64,000 nucleotides of DNA from Pseudomonas japonica (GTDB lineage Bacteria; Pseudomonadota; Gammaproteobacteria; Pseudomonadales; Pseudomonadaceae). A program made the translations under genes and the position numbers. The notes beneath the pieces were generated by a model. The model was not told where the DNA came from and did no database searches. It saw only the letters and a list, made by a program, of their open reading frames with translations. The stretch spans positions 18,759-82,758 of the forward strand of contig NZ_JAAMQU010000016.1 of the NCBI RefSeq assembly GCF_013522925.1, read 5' to 3'. Positions 8,849 to 19,875 of the stretch are shown here, piece after piece; the first letter of the stretch is position 1, and every line of letters begins with the position of its first letter.

Positions 8849-10007
8849 CGGCGAACCCCAGGCTGCCCTGCATCACTAGCTGGCTGAGGAGGGTAACGGC
8901 GTCATCATCGCCCAGCCACGGGGCCAGGTTTTCCTCGTGCAGCGCGTCGGCCGAGCATACCTGTTGCAGCAGGCCGCGAAGGTTGCCTGGCAGCAGCCGG
9001 CTTTGCCCGCTGGCGAACAGCATCAACTCGCTGTCCATCTCCGACCAGGCAAGGCGCGCGCTGGGGTTGCGCACCAGCACCGCGCCCTGGCCCAAAGCCT
9101 CGAGCAGGTCGGCCTCGCTGAGCTCGCTGCCCGCCACGCGTTCGGCGTACCGGGGTTCGGTCATGAACTGGCCGAACCAGGTGAGCAACAGGCGGTCGTC
9201 GCTCATGTGGCGGGCAAGCAAGTCCTTGAGGCGCGTGAGCGCGTCATGCTGGATCTGGCTCGGGTCAACCGCCGGCTTGATGTCCGGGTCACTGTAGCGC
9301 TCGTCATCGGGAATGAACTGGCTCAGGAAATCCGTGAAGTGGGTCAGCACTTCGCTGGCGCTCGGGGCACGGAAGCCAATGCTGTACGTCATGCAGTCAT
9401 CCACGGCCGTACCGTAGTGAGCCAGGCGCGGGGGCAGGTAGAGCATGTCGCCGGGTTCGAGCGTCCAGCTTTCGTTCTCCTCGAATTCAGCGAGGATGCG
9501 CAGGTCGGCGTGCTCCAGCAGCGGGCTGTCGGCATCACACATTTGCCCAGTACGCCAGGTGCGCTGGCCCAGGCCTTGGAGCAGGAACACATCGTAGTGG
9601 TCGAAATGCGGCCCAACGCCGCCGCCAGGCGCGGCATAGCTGATCATCACGTCGTCGATGCGCCAGGTGGGCAGAAAGCGGAACGGCTCCAGCAGGGCGC
9701 TGACCTCGGGTACGAATTGATCCACGGCCTGTACCAGCAAGGTCCAGTCTTTGGCGGGGAGGTTGGCGAAAGCGTCTTCGGCGAACGGGCCGCGGCGCAG
9801 CTCCCAAGGGTGATCCCCGTGCTCGAGCACGATGCGGGACTCGATTTCTTCTTCCAGCGCCAGGCCGGCCAGCTCATCGGGGTTTATCGGGTTTTCGAAA
9901 TCGGTGAAGGCCTGCCGCACCAGCAGCGGTTTCTTCTGCCAGTAGTCGCGAAGAAATTCCTGGGCCGTCATGCCGCCTAGCAGTTGAAGAGGTTTATCGG
10001 AAGACAT
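8841..10007 (-). CDS. JmjC/cupin ribosomal oxygenase (RoxA/YcfD-like, 50S protein L16 arginine hydroxylase)
   Basis: 388-aa Fe(II)/2-oxoglutarate oxygenase. E. coli YcfD hydroxylates an arginine of ribosomal protein L16. The cupin core is visible with iron ligands H134-x-D136 (GPHFDHYDVF) and H197 (AHYGTA), and the C-terminal winged-helix region is retained. The frame extends 22 codons further upstream, but ATG 10007 (MSSDKPLQLLGG) gives the expected N-terminus. It lies between purB and the GNAT gene on the same strand, separated from purB by a terminator. Confidence 0.9.
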   Translation of the reverse strand: MSSDKPLQLLGGMTAQEFLRDYWQKKPLLVRQAFTDFENPINPDELAGLALEEEIESRIVLEHGDHPWELRRGPFAEDAFANLPAKDWTLLVQAVDQFVPEVSALLEPFRFLPTWRIDDVMISYAAPGGGVGPHFDHYDVFLLQGLGQRTWRTGQMCDADSPLLEHADLRILAEFEENESWTLEPGDMLYLPPRLAHYGTAVDDCMTYSIGFRAPSASEVLTHFTDFLSQFIPDDERYSDPDIKPAVDPSQIQHDALTRLKDLLARHMSDDRLLLTWFGQFMTEPRYAERVAGSELSEADLLEALGQGAVLVRNPSARLAWSEMDSELMLFASGQSRLLPGNLRGLLQQVCSADALHEENLAPWLGDDDAVTLLSQLVMQGSLGFADE

Positions 10008-10041
10008 GGATAACTCGTTGTAATTTATGGATATACACAAT

Positions 10042-10067
10042 AAAAAACGCCCGGCCAGGCCGGGCGC
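10042..10067 (-). terminator. Rho-independent terminator of purB
   Basis: GC-rich stem (10048-10056 with 10058-10066) followed on the minus strand by six T. It sits directly behind purB and separates it from the YcfD-like gene. Confidence 0.9.
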
Positions 10068-10083
10068 TTGCACGATGTTTCAG

Positions 10084-11454
10084 TCAGACGCGGCGCGCCT
10101 GTTCGGCGGCGTTGCCGATGTAGGTCGCTGGCGTGAGGCGAGTGAGCTCGGCCTTGGCAGCGGCTGGCATGTCCAGGCCCTCGATGAACTCCTGCAAGGC
10201 TTGAGCAGTAATGCCCTTGCCCCGGGTAAGCTCCTTGAGCTTCTCGTAGGGGTTTTCGATGTTGTAGCGACGCATCACGGTCTGGATGGGCTCGGCCAGT
10301 ACCTCCCAGCAGGCGTCCAGGTCTGCGGCGATGCGCTGCGCGTTGATTTCCAGCTTGCCGATACCCTTGAGGCTGGCCTCATAGGCGATCACGCTATGGG
10401 CAAAGCCCACGCCCAGGTTGCGCAGCACGGTGGAGTCGGTGAGGTCACGCTGCCAGCGGGAGATTGGCAGTTTGCTTGCAAGATGCTGGAACAGCGCATT
10501 GGCGATCCCGAGGTTGCCTTCGGAGTTCTCGAAGTCGATCGGGTTGACCTTGTGCGGCATGGTCGAAGAGCCGATTTCGCCAGCAACGGTGCGCTGCTTG
10601 AAGTAGCCCAGGGAGATGTAGCCCCACACGTCCCGGTCGAAGTCGATCAGGATGGTGTTGAAGCGGGCGATGGCGTCGAACAGCTCTGCGATGTAGTCAT
10701 GCGGCTCGATCTGCGTGGTGTAGGGGTTGAACACCAGGCCCAGTTCGTCCTCGATGAAGGCACGGGCGTTGGCTTCCCAGTCGATATCGGGATACGCCGA
10801 GAGGTGAGCGTTGTAGTTACCCACGGCACCGTTGATCTTGCCAAGCAGGGGCACGGCCGCGATCTGGGTGATCTGCCGCTCGAGGCGGTACACCACGTTT
10901 GCCAGCTCCTTGCCCAGGGTGGTGGGCGAGGCAGGCTGGCCGTGGGTGCGGGACAGCATCGGCACGTCGGCGAAGCGGTGAGCCAGTTCGCGCACGGCTC
11001 CGGCAATCTGCCGCATCAGTGGCAACAGCACGGTGTCGCGGCCTTCGCGCAGCATCAGCGCATGGGACAGGTTGTTGATGTCTTCGCTGGTGCAGGCGAA
11101 GTGAATGAATTCGCTGACCTTGGCGAGCTCCGGCAGCCGCTCGGCCTGCTCCTTGAGCAGGTACTCGATCGCCTTCACGTCGTGGTTGGTGGTGCGTTCG
11201 ATTTCTTTCACGCGCTCGGCATGCTCCAGCGCGAAGCCGGTGGCCAGTTCGTTGAGCAGGGCGTTCGCGCCTTCGGAGAACGGCGGCACCTCGCTAACCT
11301 GCGGGTGAGCGGCCAACCGCTGCAGCCAGCGCACTTCGACCATGGCGCGGAAACGGATAAGGCCGTATTCGCTGAAGATGGGGCGCAGGGCCTCGGTTTT
11401 GCCGGCGTAGCGGCCGTCAACAGGGGAAACCGCAGTGAGCGAAGAAAGCTGCAT
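10084..11454 (-). CDS. purB: Adenylosuccinate lyase
   Basis: 456-aa fumarase/aspartase-superfamily enzyme. It acts twice in purine synthesis: SAICAR to AICAR, and adenylosuccinate to AMP. The signature loop SSTMPHKVNP, which contains the catalytic serine, is present. The ATG at 11454 (MQLSSLTAVSPVDGRY) is the normal start; the frame continues upstream only by chance. It lies downstream of hflD with a 104-bp gap, the usual hflD-purB neighbourhood, and is closed by its own terminator. Confidence 0.97.
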   Translation of the reverse strand: MQLSSLTAVSPVDGRYAGKTEALRPIFSEYGLIRFRAMVEVRWLQRLAAHPQVSEVPPFSEGANALLNELATGFALEHAERVKEIERTTNHDVKAIEYLLKEQAERLPELAKVSEFIHFACTSEDINNLSHALMLREGRDTVLLPLMRQIAGAVRELAHRFADVPMLSRTHGQPASPTTLGKELANVVYRLERQITQIAAVPLLGKINGAVGNYNAHLSAYPDIDWEANARAFIEDELGLVFNPYTTQIEPHDYIAELFDAIARFNTILIDFDRDVWGYISLGYFKQRTVAGEIGSSTMPHKVNPIDFENSEGNLGIANALFQHLASKLPISRWQRDLTDSTVLRNLGVGFAHSVIAYEASLKGIGKLEINAQRIAADLDACWEVLAEPIQTVMRRYNIENPYEKLKELTRGKGITAQALQEFIEGLDMPAAAKAELTRLTPATYIGNAAEQARRV

Positions 11455-11558
11455 AGGGTGTTCTCGGGCAGTCGGGCAACGAAAAGGGCGCATATGATAC
11501 ATGAAAAACCACCTGGCTCGCTGACCTATCGGGCCAGTGAGCGAGGCGGGGCGGGCAA

Positions 11559-12182
11559 TCACCCGTCTCGTAGCATGGGGTATAGCTCGCGCAACAGCTT
11601 GCGGCGGCTGATCAACAACTGCCAACGGTGGCCGCCGAGCTGGCGCCACAGGCGGGCACAGCGGATGCCTGCCAGCAACAGCGCGCGAATTTTGGAGGCG
11701 TTGCTGGGCTGCTGAAGGTGGCGCATGTCGCCGTGCACCTGAATGCGCTGGCGCAGAGTACTGAGGGTGTCCTGATACAGGCCGCCGGTGGCAGCGATCA
11801 CGTTCTCATGCGCCGGCCCGAAGTGTTCCACCTGCGCCTGGATCTGCGGCAACCGCTTGCCAATGGCGTCCAGCATGGCGGGGCGTTTTTCCAACTGCCG
11901 CTCCAGCGTCACCATCGACAGCGCATAGCGCAGTGGCTCGCGCTGAAGGCTGGTGGGGTCGCGCTCGAGCGCGGCGGCCAATGCCCGGTACCCCTCGCGC
12001 AGTTGCTTGTCGTCGCCACCGAACACGTCCAGGGTGGTCTTGGGATCGCGCACCAACAGCGTGCCGAGCATGGCCGCCAGCTCCGCTTCGCTGACCTGCC
12101 CGGTCTTGGCTATGCGGTCTACCAGCACCGCTGCCTGGAACACGCTGCCCAGGGCCATGAGCTGCTCATGCACCTTGCTCAT
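11559..12182 (-). CDS. hflD: High frequency lysogenization protein HflD homolog
   Basis: 207-aa, mostly helical, peripheral membrane protein. In E. coli HflD binds lambda CII and affects lysogeny; its housekeeping role is unclear. It is recognised by overall sequence (start MSKVHEQLMALGSVFQAAVLVDRIA) and by its position between mnmA and purB. ATG 12182 overlaps the mnmA stop as ATGA, indicating translational coupling. The C-terminus is basic (RWQLLISRRKLLREL). Confidence 0.93.
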   Translation of the reverse strand: MSKVHEQLMALGSVFQAAVLVDRIAKTGQVSEAELAAMLGTLLVRDPKTTLDVFGGDDKQLREGYRALAAALERDPTSLQREPLRYALSMVTLERQLEKRPAMLDAIGKRLPQIQAQVEHFGPAHENVIAATGGLYQDTLSTLRQRIQVHGDMRHLQQPSNASKIRALLLAGIRCARLWRQLGGHRWQLLISRRKLLRELYPMLRDG

Positions 12183-13324
12183 GAGGTCGCTTCCTGCTGC
12201 GCTGCACAGTGCGCCGCCTCGATCACGCCGCCACCCAGGCAGATATCCCCATCGTAGAACACCACGGATTGGCCTGGCGTGACGGCCCGCTGAGGCTCGT
12301 CGAAGGTGACCCGATATCCGCGGGCGGTGAGTTCGAGCGTGCAGGGCTGATCGGCCTGGCGGTAGCGCACTTTGGCGGTGAGGCGTCGTGGCTGCGACAG
12401 GTCGATAGGGTTTACCCAGAAGATCTCGGAAGCTTCGAGCGATTCGGCGAACAACCAAGGGTGGTCGTTGCCTTGGCCCACGATCAGCTCGTTGCGGGAC
12501 AGGTCCTTGGCCAGTACGTACCAGGGTTCGTCTCCAGCGCCTTGCAAGCCGCCGATGCCCAGCCCCTGGCGCTGGCCGATGGTGTGGTACATCAGGCCAT
12601 GATGGCGGCCGATGATCTCGCCTTCGGTGGTTTTGATCTCGCCCGGTTGTGCCGGGAGGTACTGCTTGAGGAAGTCACTGAAGCGGCGCTCGCCGATGAA
12701 GCAGATCCCGGTGGAGTCTTTCTTCTTCGCAGTGGCCAGCCCATGCAGGTCGGCAATGGCGCGCACTTCGGGTTTTTCCAGCTCGCCCACCGGGAAGAGG
12801 GTACGCGCGATCTGCTCGCCGCCAACAGCGTGAAGGAAATAGCTCTGATCCTTGTTCGGGTCCAGGCCCTTCAGCAGTTCGGTGACGCCGTCGCGGTCAC
12901 GGCGCCGCACGTAATGGCCGGTGGCAATGAGGTCTGCCCCCAGGCCAAGGGCGTAATCCAGGAATGCCTTGAACTTGATTTCCCGGTTGCAAAGGATGTC
13001 CGGGTTGGGCGTGCGGCCGGCCTTGTACTCTTCCAGGAAGTGCTCGAACACATTGTCCCAGTACTCGGCGGCGAAATTGGCCGTGTGCAGCTTGATGCCG
13101 ATCCGGTCGCACACCGCCTGCGCGTCGGCGAGGTCTTCGCGCGCCGTGCAGTATTCGGTGCCGTCGTCTTCCTCCCAGTTCTTCATGAACAGCCCTTCCA
13201 CCTGGAAGCCTTGCTGCAACAGGAGGAGGGCGGACACAGAGGAGTCGACGCCGCCGGACATGCCGACGATCACGCGCGTATTACGAGGATCCTTGTAGGG
13301 ATCGTGGGAAACGGGCTCACGCAT
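12179..13324 (-). CDS. mnmA: tRNA-specific 2-thiouridylase MnmA
   Basis: 381-aa enzyme that puts sulfur on U34 of the Lys, Glu and Gln tRNAs using ATP. It has the PP-loop SGGVDSS at 23-29, the catalytic cysteines C112 (PDILC) and C208 (GICFIG), and the C-terminal beta-barrel. Sulfur reaches it through TusE, the last protein of the TusBCD relay, encoded at 30.7-32.1 kb in this window. It is coupled to hflD. The first ~15 residues vary in the family, so the exact start is slightly uncertain. Confidence 0.97.
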   Translation of the reverse strand: MREPVSHDPYKDPRNTRVIVGMSGGVDSSVSALLLLQQGFQVEGLFMKNWEEDDGTEYCTAREDLADAQAVCDRIGIKLHTANFAAEYWDNVFEHFLEEYKAGRTPNPDILCNREIKFKAFLDYALGLGADLIATGHYVRRRDRDGVTELLKGLDPNKDQSYFLHAVGGEQIARTLFPVGELEKPEVRAIADLHGLATAKKKDSTGICFIGERRFSDFLKQYLPAQPGEIKTTEGEIIGRHHGLMYHTIGQRQGLGIGGLQGAGDEPWYVLAKDLSRNELIVGQGNDHPWLFAESLEASEIFWVNPIDLSQPRRLTAKVRYRQADQPCTLELTARGYRVTFDEPQRAVTPGQSVVFYDGDICLGGGVIEAAHCAAQQEATS

Positions 13325-13410
13325 GGGCTTGAAAAGGTTCTGGTGTAAAACGCGACAGTCTAACAGGCTGGGCTCTTATAGAACAAAGCTGTTGTGGCTG
13401 CAGCAGCGCA

Positions 13411-13455
13411 CCCTGTGGGAGCCGGGCGCAGCCGTAGGCGTAGCTCGCGAATAGG
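13411..13455. repeat. Degenerate REP-like element
   Basis: CTGTGGGAGC-GGGCG ... GCTCGCGAATAGG resembles the Pseudomonas intergenic REP pattern (GTGGGAGCGGGC ... CCCGCGAA) with substitutions. It sits alone between mnmA and the Nudix gene. Confidence 0.4.
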
Positions 13456-13487
13456 CCTTTAAGAAAGACAGTGAAGCCCTGCCGGGA

Positions 13488-13925
13488 TCAGTCGCGAACC
13501 ACATCAAGGCTGTACACGGGGCCGGCCAGGTAATCATCGATGCACCTTAGTACCAGGTCGCTACGCCACCTCTTGGGCTCGGCGGCCAGCTCGTCACGGG
13601 TCAGCCAATGAGTGGCCGTGATATCGCGGTCCAGTGGGTGATCCTTGCGGCGTATGGGGCGTGCGGCAAAGCACACGCGCTGATAGGTCACGCCGTTGGA
13701 AGGCGCCGTGTACAAGTAGATGCCGACCACGCCGGTGAGCTCGACCTCCCAGGCGGTTTCTTCACGGGTTTCACGCAGCGCGGCTTCGCGCAGGGTTTCG
13801 CCGCGCTCGAAGTGGCCGGCAGGCTGGTTCAACACCAGGCGGCCCTCTTTGTGTTCTTCGACGAACAGGAAGCGGCCGTCATCTTCAATCACGGTGGCGA
13901 CGGTAATGTGGGGGTGCCAAGTCAT
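13488..13925 (-). CDS. Nudix hydrolase (NudJ-like)
   Basis: 145-aa Nudix-fold pyrophosphohydrolase. NudJ homologs beside mnmA hydrolyse nucleoside di/triphosphates or HMP-PP. The Nudix box starts at G38 (GHFERGETLREAALRETREE) with the catalytic REtrEE glutamates intact. The terminal G-hydrophobic pair of the box is replaced by A-W (EETAW). It is located between idh and mnmA on the same strand. The substrate cannot be deduced. Confidence 0.88.
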   Translation of the reverse strand: MTWHPHITVATVIEDDGRFLFVEEHKEGRLVLNQPAGHFERGETLREAALRETREETAWEVELTGVVGIYLYTAPSNGVTYQRVCFAARPIRRKDHPLDRDITATHWLTRDELAAEPKRWRSDLVLRCIDDYLAGPVYSLDVVRD

Positions 13926-13949
13926 AAAGTGTCCAGTTTCAAAAGAAAT

Positions 13950-13977
13950 AAAAAACCCCAGCTGGGCTGGGGTTTTG
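13950..13977 (-). terminator. Rho-independent terminator of idh
   Basis: Stem AAACCCCAG / CTGGGGTTT (loop CTGGG) followed by a T-run on the minus strand, 10 bp past the idh stop. The hairpin is near-symmetric. Confidence 0.85.
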
Positions 13978-13986
13978 TGAAGCGGG

Positions 13987-16212
<2,226 letters not shown>

Positions 16213-16585
16213 GTCGGGTTAACTCTCTGTTTTGCTGAGCATGCTAAGCATCTCGTTACGCAGGGTAGGCGCTTTCGGTGGCGTGCACGGAAAGTCGAGA
16301 GGCCTCGCGGTGATGTTGGGTGCATCAGTCGAGCGTCAAACGGCCGGGCCGAGGTGCTGGCCCGAACGGGTTCACAAACGTGCGGTGGCGCCCCTTGCGT
16401 GGAGGTTCGCCGCCATGACTCGGTGGTCACCCGGCGGAGTATATCAAACCCGTGGAAAGGCGCACCTGGCTTCGCCCGATGCTCGGGCGCGACGATGTAA
16501 ACAGGGGGTAGGGCGAGAGTCTGCGCAAGGCTTGCGCGACTGACCACCCCGGGGAGAGGCAGCCAGCCATCAGTGAGACGCTGCG
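16213..16585. other. idh-cspD intergenic region without a gene
   Basis: 373 bases where a dimeric icd would be expected from related genomes. I find no ORF or fragment resembling Icd on either strand. It must contain the idh promoter, but no clear consensus is visible. Confidence 0.5.
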
Positions 16586-16837
16586 TCAGGCGTGCGAGGT
16601 TGAAGACGCGTGAGAAGTAGTGGCAACTGTTTCAGTCACCGGTGAAATGCCCACGGCATGCATGCCCTTAGGACCCTGGATAATGTTGAATTTCACGGGT
16701 TGCCCGGCCTTGAGCGTTTTGTAACCTTCCATTTCGATAGCCGAGAAATGGGCGAAGAGATCTTCCGATTTCCCGTCCTCGATGATGAACCCGTAGCCCT
16801 TGGCATTGTTGAACCACTTGACTTTACCGCTTGGCAT
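16586..16837 (-). CDS. cspD: Cold shock domain protein CspD
   Basis: 83-aa nucleic-acid-binding cold shock domain protein. In E. coli CspD is a stationary-phase inhibitor of replication. RNP1 (KGYGFI) and RNP2 (LFAHF) are both present, followed by a flexible Thr/Ser/Ala tail (TTSHASSTSHA). Two ATGs compete: 16843 (MSMPSG) and 16837 (MPSG). AGAGG is 8 bases before the second and only 3 to 4 before the first, so I chose 16837. It is divergent from clpS, the conserved arrangement. Confidence 0.93.
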   Translation of the reverse strand: MPSGKVKWFNNAKGYGFIIEDGKSEDLFAHFSAIEMEGYKTLKAGQPVKFNIIQGPKGMHAVGISPVTETVATTSHASSTSHA

Positions 16838-17059
16838 GCTCATATCCCTCTGCAAAGGACCCCATTGCTGGAGTATCATCCACCTCGTTCGCGCACCGGC
16901 CGAAAATTTATTTGACTGTGCGGACCTTTCTTCCCCAATGTGGGTTCTACTGTTTGTAACACCGTTTTGCCGATAGTCAAGGTCATGCGGCGGCCGAGTA
17001 TCAATCTGGACACACGTCTCACCACAACCTTCAATCGCTCAACGATGAACACTTCCGAA

Positions 17060-17482
17060 ATGCATGCAACCAACCATACTCGTCTAACCTTCAAGCAGTA
17101 TCGGCACGGTCCGTACGGGCACAGCCAGTGCAGGCACGGCCAGTCTCGGCTCGGTCCCGACAGCCCCGCTCCTCTGGAAGATGATTCCGCCGGAGTTGCG
17201 GTGCAGGAATCCAAACCGACGCTGCAGGCGCCACCGATGTACAAGGTGGTGCTGTTCAACGATGACTACACCCCGATGGATTTCGTGGTAGAGGTGCTGG
17301 AGCTGTTCTTCAACCTGAATCGCGAGCTGGCGACAAAGGTGATGCTGGCGGTACATACGGAAGGGCGTGCAGTCTGCGGGCTGTACACCAGGGACATCGC
17401 GGAAACGAAGGCCATGCAGGTGAATCAATACGCCAGGGAAAGCCAGCATCCGCTACTCTGTGAAATCGAGAAGGACGGTTGA
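17060..17482 (+). CDS. clpS: ATP-dependent Clp protease adaptor ClpS, with repeat-expanded N-terminus
   Basis: 140-aa adaptor that binds N-degron substrates (N-terminal Leu, Phe, Tyr, Trp) and delivers them to ClpAP. The core is intact: LFNDDYTPMDFVVEV (substrate pocket), then the HTEGRAVCG and ETKAMQVNQYAR segments. It is about 20 residues longer than usual because residues 15-34 are a pentapeptide array (R-H-G-P-Y type) encoded by four 15-bp tandem repeats. The start at ATG 17060 (MHATNHTRL) fits homologs; an in-frame ATG at 17045 is possible, and neither has a strong Shine-Dalgarno. clpA follows 31 bp downstream. Confidence 0.93.
   Translation: MHATNHTRLTFKQYRHGPYGHSQCRHGQSRLGPDSPAPLEDDSAGVAVQESKPTLQAPPMYKVVLFNDDYTPMDFVVEVLELFFNLNRELATKVMLAVHTEGRAVCGLYTRDIAETKAMQVNQYARESQHPLLCEIEKDG
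17102..17161 (+). repeat. Four-copy 15-bp tandem repeat inside clpS
   Basis: Four consecutive 15-bp units begin at 17103, 17118, 17133 and 17148 with GGCACGGTCCGT, GGCACAGCCAGT, GGCACGGCCAGT and GGCTCGGTCCCG. The unit is a multiple of three, so copies add five codons each: RHGPY, GHSQC, RHGQS, RLGPD. Confidence 0.85.
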
Positions 17483-17513
17483 AATCCGGCCACTTGGGTT
17501 ATGAGGTGAAGCT

Positions 17514-19784
17514 ATGTTAAACCGCGAGCTCGAAGTCACCCTCAATCTGGCCTTCAAGGAGGCTCGGTCTAAGCGTCATGAGTTCATGACCGTCGAGCAC
17601 CTTCTGTTGGCCTTATTGGATAACGAAGCCGCTGCTACCGTGCTACGGGCATGCGGCGCAAACCTCGACAAGCTCAAGCACGACCTCCAGGAGTTCATTG
17701 ACTCCACCACGCCGCTGATTCCCGTTCATGATGAAGACCGCGAAACCCAGCCAACACTGGGGTTCCAGCGCGTGCTTCAACGCGCCGTGTTTCATGTGCA
17801 GAGTTCGGGCAAGCGTGAGGTCACCGGCGCCAATGTACTGGTAGCCATTTTCAGCGAACAGGAAAGCCAGGCTGTCTTCCTGCTCAAGCAGCAGAGTGTC
17901 GCCCGCATCGACGTGGTCAATTACATTGCCCATGGTATTTCGAAGGTGCCGGGTCACGGTGAGCATTCGGAAGGGGAGCAGGAAATGCAGGACGACGAGG
18001 GTGGCGAATCCTCTGCATCCGGCAATCCGCTGGATGCTTATGCAAGCAACCTGAACGACCTTGCGCGGCAGGGTCGCATCGATCCGCTGGTAGGCCGGGA
18101 GAGCGAGGTCGAGCGCGTGGCTCAGATCCTTGCCCGCCGGCGCAAGAACAATCCATTGCTGGTAGGCGAGGCGGGCGTAGGTAAAACCGCCATTGCCGAA
18201 GGCCTTGCCAAGCGCATCGTCGACAGCCAGGTGCCAGACCTCCTTGCAAACAGCGTGGTCTACTCGCTGGATCTCGGTGCCTTGCTGGCCGGTACCAAGT
18301 ACCGCGGTGACTTCGAGAAGCGCTTCAAGGCGCTGCTCGGTGAGCTGCGCAAGCGCCCGCAGGCCATCCTGTTCATCGACGAAATCCATACCATCATCGG
18401 TGCGGGCGCGGCGTCCGGCGGCGTGATGGATGCGTCCAATCTGCTCAAGCCACTACTTTCCTCGGGCGAGATCCGCTGCATCGGGTCTACCACGTTCCAG
18501 GAATTCCGCGGCATCTTCGAGAAAGACCGTGCCTTGGCGCGTCGTTTCCAGAAGGTGGACGTCACCGAGCCTTCGGTGGAAGACACCATCGGGATCCTGC
18601 GCGGCCTGAAAAATCGCTTCGAACAGCACCATAGCATCGAGTACAGCGATGAGGCTCTGCGTGCAGCGGCTGAACTGGCCTCGCGTTATATCAACGACCG
18701 TCACATGCCCGACAAGGCTATCGACGTGATCGACGAAGCGGGCGCCTATCAGCGGTTGCAGCCGGTCGAAGCCCGGGTCAAGCGCATCGAAGTAGCGCAA
18801 GTCGAGGACATCATCGCCAAGATCGCGCGCATTCCCCCGAAGCACGTCAGCAGCTCCGACAAGGAATTGCTGCGTAACCTGGAGCGCGACCTCAAGCTCA
18901 CGGTGTTCGGCCAGGATGCCGCCATCGATTCGCTGTCCACCGCGATCAAGCTGTCTCGCGCCGGGCTCAAGGCGCCGGACAAGCCTGTAGGTTCGTTCCT
19001 GTTCGCCGGGCCTACCGGCGTGGGCAAAACCGAGGCTGCGCGGCAGTTGGCCAAGGCTTTGGGTATCGAGCTCGTGCGGTTCGACATGTCCGAATACATG
19101 GAGCGCCATACCGTATCCCGGCTGATCGGTGCCCCTCCAGGGTACGTAGGGTTCGATCAGGGCGGTTTGCTGACCGAAGCCATCACCAAGCAGCCTCACT
19201 GCGTACTGTTGCTTGACGAGATCGAGAAGGCGCACCCGGAAGTCTTCAACCTGCTGTTGCAGGTGATGGATCACGGCACCCTGACCGATAACAACGGCCG
19301 CAAGGCGGACTTCCGCAATGTGATCCTCATCATGACCACCAACGCTGGCGCTGAAACCGCCGCGCGGGCGTCCATCGGCTTCACTCACCAGGATCATTCC
19401 TCGGACGCCATGGAAGTGATCAAGAAGAGTTTCACGCCAGAATTCCGCAACCGCCTGGACACCATCATTCAGTTTGGTCGCCTCAACCACGAAGTCATCA
19501 AGAGTGTGGTGGACAAGTTCCTTACCGAACTGCAGGCCCAGTTGGAAGACAAGCGGGTGCTGTTGGAAGTTACCGATGCCGCGCGCAGCTGGCTGGCTGC
19601 CAGTGGCTACGACGCCCAGATGGGTGCCCGGCCGATGGCCCGGCTTATCCAGGACAAGATCAAGCGGCCTTTGGCCGAGGAGATCCTGTTCGGGGAGCTT
19701 GCCGAGCATGGCGGCGTGGTGCATATCGATATCAAGGACGGCGAGATGACCTTCGATTTCGAAACCACGGCTGAGATGGCCTGA
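17514..19784 (+). CDS. clpA: ATP-dependent Clp protease ATP-binding subunit ClpA
   Basis: 756-aa AAA+ unfoldase partner of ClpP. The N-domain (1-145) docks ClpS. The first AAA module has Walker A GEAGVGKTAI and Walker B ILFIDEIHTIIGAG; the second has GPTGVGKTE and VLLLDEIEKAHPEV. The IGF loop that contacts ClpP is visible in RASIGFTHQ. With ClpS and the bpt and aat transferases downstream it completes the N-degron pathway. It ends at a bidirectional terminator facing infA. Confidence 0.98.
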   Translation: MLNRELEVTLNLAFKEARSKRHEFMTVEHLLLALLDNEAAATVLRACGANLDKLKHDLQEFIDSTTPLIPVHDEDRETQPTLGFQRVLQRAVFHVQSSGKREVTGANVLVAIFSEQESQAVFLLKQQSVARIDVVNYIAHGISKVPGHGEHSEGEQEMQDDEGGESSASGNPLDAYASNLNDLARQGRIDPLVGRESEVERVAQILARRRKNNPLLVGEAGVGKTAIAEGLAKRIVDSQVPDLLANSVVYSLDLGALLAGTKYRGDFEKRFKALLGELRKRPQAILFIDEIHTIIGAGAASGGVMDASNLLKPLLSSGEIRCIGSTTFQEFRGIFEKDRALARRFQKVDVTEPSVEDTIGILRGLKNRFEQHHSIEYSDEALRAAAELASRYINDRHMPDKAIDVIDEAGAYQRLQPVEARVKRIEVAQVEDIIAKIARIPPKHVSSSDKELLRNLERDLKLTVFGQDAAIDSLSTAIKLSRAGLKAPDKPVGSFLFAGPTGVGKTEAARQLAKALGIELVRFDMSEYMERHTVSRLIGAPPGYVGFDQGGLLTEAITKQPHCVLLLDEIEKAHPEVFNLLLQVMDHGTLTDNNGRKADFRNVILIMTTNAGAETAARASIGFTHQDHSSDAMEVIKKSFTPEFRNRLDTIIQFGRLNHEVIKSVVDKFLTELQAQLEDKRVLLEVTDAARSWLAASGYDAQMGARPMARLIQDKIKRPLAEEILFGELAEHGGVVHIDIKDGEMTFDFETTAEMA

Positions 19785-19831
19785 TGCGGTAGCGGCGGGG
19801 CTAGCCTCGCCGCCATCTGTTTTTCAGGCGC

Positions 19832-19868
19832 AAACGAAAAGCCCGGCTTATGCCGGGCTTTGTCGTTT
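19832..19868. terminator. Bidirectional terminator between clpA and infA
   Basis: Stem AAACGAAAAGCCCGGC with its complement GCCGGGCTTTGTCGTTT around the loop TTAT. The A/T flanks give T-runs on both strands, serving the two convergent genes. Confidence 0.88.
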
Positions 19869-19875
19869 CAAGCTT

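Noticed and set aside
16232..16543. 103-codon plus-strand frame between idh and cspD
   Set aside because: It lacks a ribosome site and has no similarity to Icd or any family I know. It is most likely chance.
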